The position numbers and the translations under genes are program-made. Of a stretch of DNA of 47,470 nt, positions 15,598 to 23,603 are shown piece by piece; position 1 is the first letter of the stretch, and each line of letters starts with the position of its first letter. Source of the DNA: JAIRNF01 sp031551125 (GTDB lineage: Bacteria; Bacteroidota; Bacteroidia; Bacteroidales; UBA932); assembly GCA_031551125.1 (NCBI GenBank), contig JAVBOB010000027.1, positions 1 through 47,470 on the forward strand. Direction: 5' to 3'. Under the pieces are notes generated by a model, which saw only the letters and a list, made by a program, of their open reading frames with translations, was not told the origin of the DNA and did no database searches.

Positions 15598-16176
15598 CTA
15601 CCTGTTCCGTAGCCGTTCGTTTGCCTCATCGAGGTCAAAGAGGGTGGGGTCAAACATATCGCCCGGTTCTTCAAGCCCCATCCACTCGCGCACGTAATGG
15701 TGTTCGGGGTGCTGCGGGTCATTCAACACCTCGCATATTTGGCGGTAGCCCTCAACGCCTCCGCTATCTTCGGGCGGACAAGCATTCTGTCCGTGCGTAC
15801 ATACGGGTGTTGTGAGTGATGCATCGTAGGGAGTAATTTTTTCCAGCACTACGTCGTGCACCCAGCTATCGCCAAAATCGTATTCATACGTTAGGCTGTC
15901 GTTAGGCTTGGAGAGTAGCGCCAGCAGCGGAACATCCGTGTAGAAAATGCTGGTTTTGTCCATCAAATCGCAATCCTCCTCCATGGGTGGAACATAGCGT
16001 TGCTTGCCTTTTAGAAAGTGGTGCAGGTGGTAGTCTTCCCATCCCATAACGGATTGAATGGCGAAGTGCAGTTCGGGTAGTAGCATATCCGCCGGTACAA
16101 TAATCCTGCGCCATACAGGCGGCGTGCAGTTCTTGAGCGCAATCTTCAGCTGGTAGAGAGAGGTTTCCGTTCTCAT
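15598..16176 (-). CDS. Plasmid pRiA4b ORF-3 family protein
   Basis: The 192-residue protein starts with YQLKIALKNCTPPVWRRI, the hallmark of the pRiA4b ORF-3-like family, and continues with LPELHFAIQSVMGWEDYHLHHF, YEYDFGDSWVHDVVLEKI and the acidic C-terminal part FDPTLFDLDEANERL, all conserved in the family. The function is unknown; relatives occur on plasmids, in mobile elements and on chromosomes. No signal peptide is seen. A TATATTTG promoter box lies at 16274-16281, which implies a leader of about 90 nt. Length is normal for the single-domain form. Confidence 0.88.
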   Translation of the reverse strand: MRTETSLYQLKIALKNCTPPVWRRIIVPADMLLPELHFAIQSVMGWEDYHLHHFLKGKQRYVPPMEEDCDLMDKTSIFYTDVPLLALLSKPNDSLTYEYDFGDSWVHDVVLEKITPYDASLTTPVCTHGQNACPPEDSGGVEGYRQICEVLNDPQHPEHHYVREWMGLEEPGDMFDPTLFDLDEANERLRNR

Positions 16177-16273
16177 GGTAGTGTAGATTTGTAGTTAGCT
16201 TGCTATGATAATGGTATGGCATGCAGCTCGGCAATGCCTTGCAAAAAAGTAGCGTTACGTGCTATTAATCATA

Positions 16274-16281
16274 CAAATATA
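16274..16281 (-). promoter_or_regulatory. Promoter -7 box (TATATTTG) of the pRiA4b ORF-3 gene
   Basis: Matches TAnnTTTG, about 100 bp upstream of the start codon. The rest of the gap 16285-16477 shows only short GTAGTAAATAG-like words and no gene. Confidence 0.45.
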
Positions 16282-16477
16282 ACAAATAGTTATTCAGTTG
16301 CAACCAATGAGTAGCTAATAGTAAGGGTGAAAAGTAGTAAATAGCTCAAGCTGCTAGCTATTACGGGCTGAGGTAAGCTGCCACGTTGTGGCGTTTTTGC
16401 TTTCAGACCGGCTTAAAGTGAAATAGGACACAGTAAATAGGGTATAGCCAGCAACTTGGGTTAAATAGTGAAAAATA

Positions 16478-16505
16478 AGAAAGAGGCTAGTTATAGCCTC
16501 TTTCT
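16478..16505 (-). terminator. Terminator of the rhodanese gene
   Basis: AGAAAGAGGCTA / TAGCCTCTTTCT with a 4-nt loop; on the minus strand it is followed by TTATTTTT. Confidence 0.85.
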
Positions 16506-16541
16506 CCTCATACTAGTAATCGTAGTATGTATATCGGTTTA

Positions 16542-16937
16542 CTATTCTACCGCCTTTCCTTTCTCTTTCCAAGCAGTAATTCCACCATCGAGGTTGTAGA
16601 TGGTGGTGAAGCCGTTCTTCTCCAGTATTGATGCGGCTTTTGCACTCCGCTTTCCTGAGCCGCAGTACACAAATACGGGTTCTTCTTTATTTAGCACGGT
16701 GATTAGCAGAGAGAATGCTTCTTCATCTCTTAGGCTAAAGTTAACGGCGCCGGGAAGATGTTCTTCGTTGTACTCGTCAAATGTGCGAACGTCCACCAGC
16801 TGTGGTGTTGTTGTTTGCGCCAGCTGCTGTTCAAAGCTATCGGCATCTACTGTTTTTACGACAGTAGATTTGTTACATGCGGTAAGTCCTACTGCCACCG
16901 TAGCAAGTAGGATGATAAATAGTCTTGCTGTCTTCAT
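16542..16937 (-). CDS. Rhodanese-like domain lipoprotein
   Basis: A 131-residue single rhodanese domain behind a lipoprotein signal (LLATVAVGLTAC, lipobox Cys21). LVDVRTFDEYNEEHLPGAVN and the active-site loop VFVYCGSGKRSAKAA, with the catalytic cysteine, are complete, as is the final NLDGGITAWK. Rhodaneses carry sulfur as a persulfide on this cysteine; exported single-domain forms are common in Bacteroidota, and their acceptors are usually unknown. Membrane anchoring in the periplasm is expected. A clear terminator follows. Confidence 0.92.
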   Translation of the reverse strand: MKTARLFIILLATVAVGLTACNKSTVVKTVDADSFEQQLAQTTTPQLVDVRTFDEYNEEHLPGAVNFSLRDEEAFSLLITVLNKEEPVFVYCGSGKRSAKAASILEKNGFTTIYNLDGGITAWKEKGKAVE

Positions 16938-17004
16938 AGTAATAGTCTGTTTTGTGTTTTTACAGTTGGTATTATCAGGTAGTATATCGCTACCTTAACT
17001 TTAA

Positions 17005-17400
17005 CGTTAACTAAGAAACAGAAGAAGGGGGGTATTTGTTTCCAAAAGTGTGTATTTATACTGAATTGTGGAAATGAAAATGGAGAAGGTCATGGGGCGT
17101 ATTCCTTCAAAGATAGGAATATTGCGTGAATAGATACCCTTTTGGGTATTATTTTATTGAACACGTTTGTATTGTACCCGAAAGGGTGTTGTTTTTGAAA
17201 AGTGGCTATTACAAAAAATGTGTGTAATAAGTCCAGGGGTGTGCTACCTAATGGCTTACATTTATCGATTTATCCTTTTTACCAAAGCAGCTGAAGAAGG
17301 AATATAAGCTGCTGGTAGAAGATAGAGCAAGGATATTGGAGGAGTAGTTATAGAGTGAAAAAATATGGTGTAAAATAATGAAGTTTAACCAATATCTACG
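17005..17400. other. Gap with hairpins and a short coding remnant
   Basis: About 400 bp without a full gene. Hairpins ATACCC-ttttg-GGGTAT (about 17136-17152) and ACCC-gaaa-GGGT followed by a T-rich tract (about 17176-17197) are present. At 17252-17346 on the + strand an in-frame phrase ending FLPKQLKKEYKLLVEDRARI then LEE and a stop reads like the tail of a lost gene. Confidence 0.35.
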
Positions 17401-17406
17401 TTACCT

Positions 17407-18360
17407 CTAAGCCATATCTCGCTTTTTCTCTTCTGTTTTTTCCTCTTTTACTTCTTCTAAAACAACGGTCGTAGTCATCTCTTCTATTCTTCTTAGTTCA
17501 TCTTTGTACATATCAATTTGTTCTTTTAATGTACTCAAGGAAGCTGATATTTTAAGTTTATTTATTTCTCTCTTACATTTATGTAGAAGCCAAGAAGAGC
17601 CAATAAATGTTATTAGAAGGCAAGATATGAACCCTATAAAACAAACAAATAATGTGTAAAAATAATTATACTTACATATACCTAAAATATTTTCAATAGT
17701 AGAGCATTTTAAGATTAAAATATTTGTGAATAAAGAGATAATGATAAATAAAAACATTAAGGGGTATAGCTGAAAGGGAGATTTTTTATCTGATTCTTTT
17801 TTTAGCAACCCCTTCGTAATGCACACAATAACAAAGATGGTAATTAGAATATTTGAAAATACAAGACTTGTATTCAAATTGTTTTTATGAAATGGAGACA
17901 GCACTAAAATAAATAATCCATACAAAAACGACATTAAAGCTATTACGGGTAAATTATATGCAACGCCTAATTTTTTGATTCTTTCATCGTATTCATCTGT
18001 AAGGTTTCTAATATCCCATTCGCGTTTATTTAGATAGTTTATGATGCTTTTAAAGGCACCGGAGGCATCTGTGGATAAATCATCTTTGAAAGACAAGGCA
18101 TACTCCAATTTTGCTTTCATTTTTTCTTCTTCTTTTAGCGCCTTAGCCTGAAGGTTAACCCGTTTTTTTCTTGTTGAATCCGTTATTCCCTTTAAAAAAA
18201 TAAAGAAGGAATCTTCTCCAGGTTCCTTCCTAAAATTAGAAACAATATAAACAATATTCAACCCTACTGCTAATACTATAAGATTGCTAAAATCATTATA
18301 TGATACCTCATTGTTACATATACAATAATTCATACAACATAGAGCCGAGAGAAGAAACAT
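17407..18360 (-). CDS. Multi-pass membrane protein with cytoplasmic coiled coil, AT-rich pair
   Basis: The 317-residue protein is not assigned to a family. Hydrophobic segments are visible at about residues 1-20, 25-45, 135-155 (VIALMSFLYGLFILVLSPF), 165-185, 200-222 and 235-265. A charged helical segment at about 48-125 and a long C-terminal coiled coil (about 268-317, rich in E and K) should lie in the cytoplasm. ATG 18360 is preferred over a TTG six bases upstream. It begins 23 bp after the 178-residue gene, so the two are likely one transcript. The DNA is clearly more AT-rich than the neighbours, suggesting recent transfer. Two-TM-pair plus coiled-coil layouts resemble SLATT-type effectors of signalling defence systems, but this is only an analogy. 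Confidence 0.65.
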   Translation of the reverse strand: MFLLSALCCMNYCICNNEVSYNDFSNLIVLAVGLNIVYIVSNFRKEPGEDSFFIFLKGITDSTRKKRVNLQAKALKEEEKMKAKLEYALSFKDDLSTDASGAFKSIINYLNKREWDIRNLTDEYDERIKKLGVAYNLPVIALMSFLYGLFILVLSPFHKNNLNTSLVFSNILITIFVIVCITKGLLKKESDKKSPFQLYPLMFLFIIISLFTNILILKCSTIENILGICKYNYFYTLFVCFIGFISCLLITFIGSSWLLHKCKREINKLKISASLSTLKEQIDMYKDELRRIEEMTTTVVLEEVKEEKTEEKKRDMA

Positions 18361-18383
18361 GACCAAACTATTAAAGAACTATG

Positions 18384-18920
18384 TTAGCAATACATGAGTT
18401 CAATTGGTATAGAGTTTTCAAAAACAGAATCAAATGTACTTAAAAGTTTTTTTGCCTGTTCAGGTTCATTAAAATTTCCAAAAGCCATTTTGTTTGCTAC
18501 ATCCGTTTCTACACGAAATGCTCTATCATCAGACACCGTGAAATTTACCGAGTTTCCATTATATAGAACTCTTACTTTACCAAGTTTTTTTATAGTTACT
18601 TGTTGTGGGTATTCTGAAAGTAATTTAGCAATAGGCTTGCTGTGGAACTCGGTTCTATATTCTGTAAATACAATATCTAGTGTCCTCTCAAAATCTCCAG
18701 AAAGAAATTTTTTTATCAGCTTCAAATATTCATCATTATTAGAAATACTTGAACACATATCACTACATAAAATTTTGATGTATTTTTTTGCATTTCTAAC
18801 CAAAGCGTTCAGTACAATACATGCATGTTCAGAACTGGAATTATAAAAGATCTTGTTTTCTTCTCTTGCTGCCAAAGTTTCTATTTCTTCTCGATAAATT
18901 GAGTTGATATCAATTTTCAT
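18384..18920 (-). CDS. Soluble partner of the AT-rich membrane pair, unknown function
   Basis: The 178-residue protein has no signal peptide or membrane segment. It begins with an acidic helical region, then ACIVLNALVRNAKKYIKIL, DIVFTEYRTEFHSKPIAK, TIKKLGKVRVLYNGNSVNF and a C-terminal FTVSDDRAFRVETD. The succession of strand, short linker and SDDRAFR-like end resembles the fold of phospholipase-D-like proteins without a visible HKD motif; I do not claim it. Its position directly upstream of the membrane gene, with matching AT-rich composition, suggests the two act together, the soluble protein perhaps as sensor and the membrane protein as effector. Confidence 0.6.
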   Translation of the reverse strand: MKIDINSIYREEIETLAAREENKIFYNSSSEHACIVLNALVRNAKKYIKILCSDMCSSISNNDEYLKLIKKFLSGDFERTLDIVFTEYRTEFHSKPIAKLLSEYPQQVTIKKLGKVRVLYNGNSVNFTVSDDRAFRVETDVANKMAFGNFNEPEQAKKLLSTFDSVFENSIPIELMYC

Positions 18921-19180
18921 AATTAAGATATTAATATTGGACTGAATTGAATAATATAGTTTTGATATCTGCTTGATTAAGAATGGTTATCTATAACAAT
19001 TCATTGATGATTAGACCAACTTATGAATGCAAAGATAACATTTTTTGCAATAGTTGCATCTAATTGAAGCGATTTGATTATTTATGTGAAAAACATATAG
19101 TTATATTGTATTACTTAGTCAAAGTTCATATTGCTTTCTATGGTTATCTGGTAACAACATGTTTATGAAGCCTTATTTTT

Positions 19181-19771
19181 TCACCTCTTCAGCTCCACAT
19201 ACTCCGAGTAGGTAATGGTAGAGTAGGGGTTTTTGCTCATCACCTCTTGGCGTATGGCTTTGGTTCCCCAACGAAAAAATAAGAATTTTCGGGGAACTCT
19301 GTGCACTACTTGCACCAGCGTGTCTCTGCTTTCAATAGCTCCGGAGAACTGTCCGTTGCGCACGCATCCGCTAAAGCTAAGGTAGGGGTTGGTGTGGTTT
19401 ATGCAAGCCAACGTATCGGTATGACCATCTCTGTACACTACGCTATCTTTAATTTCCGTGCGTACCACGTACTCCGTTTTAGTGGCGGTTTGCGATAGGG
19501 ATTGTAAGCGTTTCACTTTCACGTTTAGCTTCTCTACATCCTTTTCCAAGCGAGAGCAGTACTGCTTAAACTCACGGTTGGTAAGCGTTAGCCGTTCTAC
19601 GCCGGCTGCGCTTAGGCTATCCTTTGTTCGGTAGTAGCCGGCGTTTTGCATTAGCGTGCGTTGGTTATCGCTTAGGCGACGGTTTTCTTTCGTCAGCTTG
19701 CTACAGTAGCGCATGCTTAGCAGTAGCGATACTACAAGGAATATAAATGCTGCGATAATATACTTTCTCAT
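19181..19771 (-). CDS. Phage spanin-like membrane-anchored coiled-coil protein
   Basis: The 196-residue protein begins with an uncleaved membrane anchor (IIAAFIFLVVSLLLSMRYC) followed by a long helical, probably coiled-coil stretch to about residue 95 and a beta-rich C-terminal part with HTDTLACINHTNPYLSF. It resembles the DUF6549-type proteins found beside holin and endolysin genes in Bacteroidales phages. It lies in the same direction after the holin and M15 endolysin genes. A role in lysis as an i-spanin-like protein is inferred from topology and position only. A terminator separates it from the endolysin. Confidence 0.65.
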   Translation of the reverse strand: MRKYIIAAFIFLVVSLLLSMRYCSKLTKENRRLSDNQRTLMQNAGYYRTKDSLSAAGVERLTLTNREFKQYCSRLEKDVEKLNVKVKRLQSLSQTATKTEYVVRTEIKDSVVYRDGHTDTLACINHTNPYLSFSGCVRNGQFSGAIESRDTLVQVVHRVPRKFLFFRWGTKAIRQEVMSKNPYSTITYSEYVELKR

Positions 19772-19794
19772 TGGTTGGTGTGTTGTCAGCTAGC

Positions 19795-19832
19795 AAAAGG
19801 CTACAAGAGCAACGGTGCTCTTGTAGCCTTTT
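19795..19832 (-). terminator. Terminator after the endolysin gene
   Basis: Perfect 17-bp arms (AAAAGGCTACAAGAGCA and complement) with a 4-nt loop. It lies between the endolysin stop and the spanin-like gene, implying that the latter has its own promoter or relies on read-through. Confidence 0.85.
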
Positions 19833-19843
19833 GTCTTTGTTTT

Positions 19844-20320
19844 CTAAAGCTTAAATGGTTTGTACACGGTTTTTCCGTTTTCTTTTACGGCACGAAGAAT
19901 TGCTTTGCGCTGTTTGCCGTGCGGGTTGTATGATACATGTATCCAATCGGGATTAAGGCTGTTGCCGTACTCCCAAATCAGCTGGTCAAACGGCAGCTTC
20001 AGCTTAATGATGGCGTAAAACAAGTCGGCATTGGTGTACTCAGCCTTAGCCGGAGCATGTATATCTATGGCTTCTCCTTTCAGGTGTTGGCTGGTAGGGC
20101 TACCACCAACGGTGCGGTTAACTACCTCACTACGAAAAAAAGAGCTGATAGCAATAGGACGACGCATGTAGGTACGTAGCGGTTCAAAAATATTGTCGGC
20201 CAGCTGCTGCATGGCTTCCAGCTGTTCATCGTCGGGTGTGTTATCCAGCCCCAAGCGTTCGGCTGCATCGCTACGTATGGATTCGGTATATAGAATATGT
20301 TGGCTTAGTCGTTCTGTCAT
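19844..20320 (-). CDS. M15 family peptidase, phage endolysin
   Basis: The 158-residue protein is a D-Ala-D-Ala carboxypeptidase-like M15 enzyme. ISSFFRSEVVNRTVGGSPTS is followed by the zinc-binding SQHLKGEAIDI (His and Asp) and, near the end, DWIHVSY with the third zinc ligand. No signal peptide is present, so it would need a holin to reach the cell wall; a holin gene lies immediately upstream (12 bp). In phages such enzymes cut peptide cross-links of peptidoglycan during lysis. Length is typical for the compact phage form. Confidence 0.9.
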   Translation of the reverse strand: MTERLSQHILYTESIRSDAAERLGLDNTPDDEQLEAMQQLADNIFEPLRTYMRRPIAISSFFRSEVVNRTVGGSPTSQHLKGEAIDIHAPAKAEYTNADLFYAIIKLKLPFDQLIWEYGNSLNPDWIHVSYNPHGKQRKAILRAVKENGKTVYKPFKL

Positions 20321-20331
20321 TGTGTATGTTT

Positions 20332-20808
20332 TTATTTGGTGTTACTTGGATGTTTATCGCCCAGCTCTTTTAGGCGTTTAACCAGCTCAGAGGCCTTATC
20401 GGTATCGGTACACTTAATAATTTCCGAGATGATATCGGGAATTTGTGCTGCCGACGATTTTTTTGCGCTGGCATTTTCCAACACCGACTTTAGCTCAATT
20501 ATAATACAGGCCAGCGTTACCAGCACGCTGGCGTAGGGAAGTCCGTAAAAGGGCAGCAGCGAAGCAATAATGTCAAACACCAGCGCCATGGCTAGCACAC
20601 GCCAGTAATCGCCAATCTTATCAATGGTTCGGCGCAGCTTGTGGCTTTGCACTTTTTCGCCCAGCGCTCGGGCTTTAGATATACCCGATCGGAGATCGAT
20701 AAGTACAGCGACTACCATACATACCCAAAAACCCAGTATAATGGCGGCTTTTACACATAGCGTGTCCCAATCATGGTCAATGATGCTGGGAATAAAGAGT
20801 AGCTTCAT
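20332..20808 (-). CDS. Phage holin-like membrane protein
   Basis: The 158-residue protein has three likely membrane helices at about residues 20-40 (AAIILGFWVCMVVAVLI), 70-90 (VLAMALVFDIIASLLPF) and 93-113 (YASVLVTLACIIIEL), then a charged, helical cytoplasmic tail. Size, topology and position before the endolysin fit Bacteroidales phage holins. Holins form membrane lesions that let the endolysin reach peptidoglycan. The gene belongs with the neighbouring lysis genes. Confidence 0.8.
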   Translation of the reverse strand: MKLLFIPSIIDHDWDTLCVKAAIILGFWVCMVVAVLIDLRSGISKARALGEKVQSHKLRRTIDKIGDYWRVLAMALVFDIIASLLPFYGLPYASVLVTLACIIIELKSVLENASAKKSSAAQIPDIISEIIKCTDTDKASELVKRLKELGDKHPSNTK

Positions 20809-20863
20809 GTTTTAGTGGTTTAGTTTTGATTGAAAGGAAAGAATTTTACCCTTTGAGTACCCG

Positions 20864-21070
20864 CTATTCAACGTGTAGAGTATTATGCCGGTCGACGGGT
20901 AAGCTGGTTTCTTGGTAAGTAAAGTTTGAGCTAAGCGAATCGTAGGCTGATTCGAACAGCAGTCCGGTTTCCGTTTGCCTTATCAGGTAGTGAGGCTCCG
21001 TATCGTTTGCATCGGCTGTTTTAGATGCGTAGGTGTACCTTACACCTTCCTGTACTTCACTTTTTATCAT
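20864..21070 (-). CDS. Small phage-block protein, unknown function
   Basis: The 68-residue protein is unrecognised. It is translationally coupled to the upstream fragment: its ATG (21068-21070) overlaps the preceding TGA. It ends about 55 bp before the holin. Coupling and strand argue that it is a genuine member of the late phage block. The sequence is polar, with no membrane segment. Confidence 0.6.
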   Translation of the reverse strand: MIKSEVQEGVRYTYASKTADANDTEPHYLIRQTETGLLFESAYDSLSSNFTYQETSLPVDRHNTLHVE

Positions 21071-21296
21071 AGCTCTATGTAGTTAAATGTTTGTGTTAGC
21101 TCGGGTGTACTTTTCGCAAGTATCGGCATCTCTGATACGGGGTATATGTAAGCTGCCATAGCCGCCCAGTTGGTTGCCGTTTTGTAGGCTGCAACCGATT
21201 CGTTCGGAACGTATATTCTAGCCAGCTCTGCGACCAGTTTATGATCCGCAGAAATTATGCGAAGTCGTTCGATGGGTTTAAAACAGAATACTATCT
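21067..21296 (-). pseudogene. C-terminal fragment of a LRR/BspA-like phage protein
   Basis: An open frame on the minus strand without its own start reads KPIERLRIISADHKL, then IYVPNESVAAYKTATNWAA and ends in QTFNYIEL. The phrase IYVP-ESV-AYK-A-NW is typical of the ends of LRR_5/BspA-like repeat proteins. The upstream part is gone; an in-frame TAG lies at about 21294-21296, close to the ISAs1 gene. Probably a tail or appendage gene cut short during IS insertion or deletion. Confidence 0.6.
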
Positions 21297-21398
21297 AAAA
21301 TACTAGCATTAACCGTAATACAGTGGATAAACAAGTTGAGCAGCAAGAATATTAACAACTTAAAAACTCGTATTGCCTAAATGCACTACGGGTATTAT

Positions 21399-21406
21399 TA
21401 TGTTTG
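21399..21406 (+). promoter_or_regulatory. Promoter -7 box (TATGTTTG) of the transposase
   Basis: Matches TAnnTTTG and lies 13 bp before the ATG at 21419; it also rules out the in-frame TTG at 21404 as the start. Confidence 0.5.
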
Positions 21407-21418
21407 CAAAAAAACGCC

Positions 21419-22510
21419 ATGACTTTACTTGACTGCTTATCAGAGGTAAAAGATCCTCGCCGTTTACAGGGGCAGCGCTACAGTAGCGTAGCCCTTTTGC
21501 TGATTATCATCATGGGTATTCTTCGCGCCAAGTATGGTTACCGCGAAATTGGTCGCTTCTGTGAGCACAACGAACCCGTTTTGGTAAAGAAGCTTGGGTT
21601 CAAGAACAACAAGGCTCCTTCTCACGTGAGCATTCGCTCGTTCATTTTAGCAGCGGACTTTGCTTCCATCCAGCACGCTTTCCATAAGTGGGCACGGCGC
21701 TACGTTCCAATAGAAGAGGGCGAATGGATAAGCGTTGACGGAAAGAGCATTCGCTCTACCGTTAGCGATGCGCATGACCAGTACCAAAGCTTTGTTTCCT
21801 TGGTTAGCCTGTTTAGCAGTAAGCGCGAGCAGGTGCTTCACGTAGAGAAGCTGGAAAATAAAAAAGCAAGTGAAGCCAAAACGGTAGAAGACCTGCTTGA
21901 GGTCTTGGACTTGAGAGGAGCTATCCTTACGCTAGACGCCTTGCATTGTAAAAAAACGCTAGGCAAAATCGTAGCAAGCGGAAACCACTACCTGGTAAAG
22001 GTAAAAGGTAACCAATCCAGGCTTAAGGCTGCCCTTGAGGAAACGGTTGCACGAAGTAGCCCTATTGGCTACCACAGGGAAGAGGCTACTTCTAGAGGAC
22101 GGCTAGAGGTCAGGGAAACCTACCTTTACGACCGAGAGGGTGGCTTAGACCAAGGCTGGGAAAGCATCGCAACGATTGCTTTTGTACACAGGCACGTTCT
22201 TTCAAAGAGCAGGGAGCACCAAACGCAGAGCATCTATATCACGGATGTGCGCTCAACCGATGCCCGGTATATAGCACAGGGAATACGCTCGCATTGGCAC
22301 ATTGAAAACAAGCTGCACCACGTAAAAGATGTTGTTATGTGGGAGGATAAGGCATGCACCAAAAACAAAAGTGCTGCTGCAAACCTTGCCCTCTTTCGAG
22401 ATTTTGCCTTCAATATCCTAAAGGCACAAAATAAATCGATCAAGTACGCATCGGAACTTTTTGCAAACTATAACGTCAAAGAACTTTTAAGTATATTGAG
22501 TAGAACTTAA
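21419..22510 (+). CDS. ISAs1 family transposase
   Basis: The 363-residue protein has the ISAs1 (H-repeat associated) features: DCLSEVKDPRRLQGQRYSS at the N-terminus, ILRAKYGYREIGRFCEHN, the first DDE aspartate in WISVDGKSIRST, TLDALHCKKT with the second, and the C-terminal IRSHWHIENKLHHVKDVVMWED with the glutamate. Length is complete. ATG 21419 is used because a promoter box covers the earlier TTG. Downstream at 22508-22520 is CTTAACAGCCCTGGGG, matching the usual ISAs1 end (CAGGGCTGTTAAG inverted); no matching left end was found. Confidence 0.93.
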   Translation: MTLLDCLSEVKDPRRLQGQRYSSVALLLIIIMGILRAKYGYREIGRFCEHNEPVLVKKLGFKNNKAPSHVSIRSFILAADFASIQHAFHKWARRYVPIEEGEWISVDGKSIRSTVSDAHDQYQSFVSLVSLFSSKREQVLHVEKLENKKASEAKTVEDLLEVLDLRGAILTLDALHCKKTLGKIVASGNHYLVKVKGNQSRLKAALEETVARSSPIGYHREEATSRGRLEVRETYLYDREGGLDQGWESIATIAFVHRHVLSKSREHQTQSIYITDVRSTDARYIAQGIRSHWHIENKLHHVKDVVMWEDKACTKNKSAAANLALFRDFAFNILKAQNKSIKYASELFANYNVKELLSILSRT

Positions 22511-22518
22511 CAGCCCTG
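22506..22518. mobile_element. Right terminal inverted repeat of the ISAs1 element
   Basis: CTTAACAGCCCTG, whose complement CAGGGCTGTTAAG is the usual ISAs1-family terminus, begins right at the transposase stop. A left copy is not visible in 21071-21418, so the element looks truncated at its left end. Confidence 0.55.
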
Positions 22519-22544
22519 GGGAAGAGGGGGAGTGTAGATTTTCG

Positions 22545-22574
22545 GCTTTTGAGAGTTGTTGTTCTCTCAAAAGC
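22545..22574. terminator. Hairpin after the transposase
   Basis: GCTTTTGAGAG / CTCTCAAAAGC with an 8-nt loop. No T run, so its role as terminator is uncertain. Confidence 0.4.
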
Positions 22575-22599
22575 TATTGTGCAATGTTAAGATGTTTTT

Positions 22600-22870
22600 G
22601 GAGGGGGCGTATGAAGGGAATTGTTCAGTAACTTGTATCACGTATCACGACACACGATATGCGATGCGTGTATGGTGAGTAGAAAGGTGATTGTACGCAC
22701 GTCATCGCGAGGCGTTTTCTGCCAAAGCGATCTGTTGAAAGAGAATGAAATGGTTTTGGCTTTGTGGTTCTTTTCTTTTCCGCTCTTTTGTTCCGCTTCG
22801 GCTGCGGACAAGGTATTAATTTAGGCTGTAGCCTATATAAATAGATCGGCCGAACAAAAAGTGCTGAGTA
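22600..22870. repeat. Repeat gap after the ISAs1 element
   Basis: Contains ACGTATCACGACACACGATA (about 22638), a GTCATCGCGAGGCGTTTTCTGCC-type REP unit (about 22700), and GGTATTAATTTAGGCTGTAGCC (about 22810), the last shared with 28572 and 30219. No gene is supported. Confidence 0.6.
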
Positions 22871-22884
22871 GTTCTGAGCCTTAT

Positions 22885-23118
22885 TTAATCAATTAGACTC
22901 GTGGACTGAAGGTACTGCTCCTTAAAATCAGCGTGGGTGCAGTCGGTAAGGTTGTACTCCGTTAGGTCGAAGTAGCCGTGCGTGGTGAACGATTCTCGTA
23001 TATCGTCGGCATTTACAAAACAGCCCAGCCTGATATGCGTATGGTTTTCTAAAATGTGTCGGTATAGCGTAGATTTCCCGCTGCCGTTAGGCCCGGCAAA
23101 TACGCGAATCTTTTTCAT
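22885..23118 (-). pseudogene. Truncated zeta-toxin-like kinase
   Basis: Only 77 residues remain: KKIRVFAGPNGSGKST with an intact Walker A motif, then CFVNADDIRESF with the substrate-binding region of zeta-like (AAA_33) kinases. Full proteins of this type are about 180-200 residues, so two thirds are missing and the frame ends in DNA that belongs to a repeat gap. Zeta kinases phosphorylate UDP-N-acetylglucosamine or related substrates; without the rest, activity is unlikely. It follows a small gene (23121-23351) with a 2-bp gap. Confidence 0.7.
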
Positions 23119-23120
23119 CG

Positions 23121-23351
23121 CTACTGTAGCTTCAAGTCAGCAGGGCAGGCAACGGTAATGGTTGAGTCGGTGCTGAGCGTTTGCAGTACGCGCTCTTCTC
23201 CGTCGCTGTTTATCTCAATAAGCTTGCGACCTCTCACAACCGTAACGGCAACACCCGCTTCAAACGCTCGCTCCTGTTCCTTTCGGTGAACGTTCTTTGC
23301 AATACGTTGCAGTAGCTTTGCTTCGTTAGAGGCTGTTGTTTGTTTGCACAT
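23121..23351 (-). CDS. Small protein upstream of the truncated zeta-like kinase, possible antitoxin
   Basis: A 76-residue protein (AKLLQRIAKNVHRKEQERAF helical start, then GVAVTVVRGRKLIEINSDG strand pair and a final VACPADLKL). I recognise no named family, but small proteins of this kind sit directly before zeta-like kinases in Bacteroidota. The adjacency (2-bp gap) suggests translational coupling and a toxin-antitoxin-like or regulator relationship. Confidence 0.6.
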   Translation of the reverse strand: MCKQTTASNEAKLLQRIAKNVHRKEQERAFEAGVAVTVVRGRKLIEINSDGEERVLQTLSTDSTITVACPADLKLQ

Positions 23352-23461
23352 TGCTCAACTTTTGGTTTACTTCCGTACAAAGATATTAAAAAATATCAAA
23401 CGGTGGAAAACTTCCATATCACGTATCACGATAAAAAGGAGAGAAAGTATTTAGTCGTTCC

Positions 23462-23590
23462 ATGTCTTTTCTCTTTCCATCTTTGTTCTTTTATCGTGCA
23501 TCGTGCTACGTGCTACGTGCTACTTGATACCATGCTTTACGCCACACTCTCATCCTCCGAGAAGGCACGAATGATGGTAAACACGTGACG
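23462..23590. repeat. Direct repeat copy A (partner at 24856-24970)
   Basis: Nearly identical to 24856-24970 from ATGTCTTTTCTCTTTCCATC to ACACGTGACG, except for an additional GTGCTAC-type slippage of about 14 bp. Its right part duplicates the last 17 codons of the small gene at 24917. Confidence 0.9.
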
Positions 23591-23603
23591 TAATTTTTTC
23601 AGT

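Noticed and set aside
18394..18846. Plus-strand frame of 150 codons antisense to the soluble partner gene
   Set aside because: The minus-strand frame is longer, begins after a plausible leader and forms an operon with the membrane gene.
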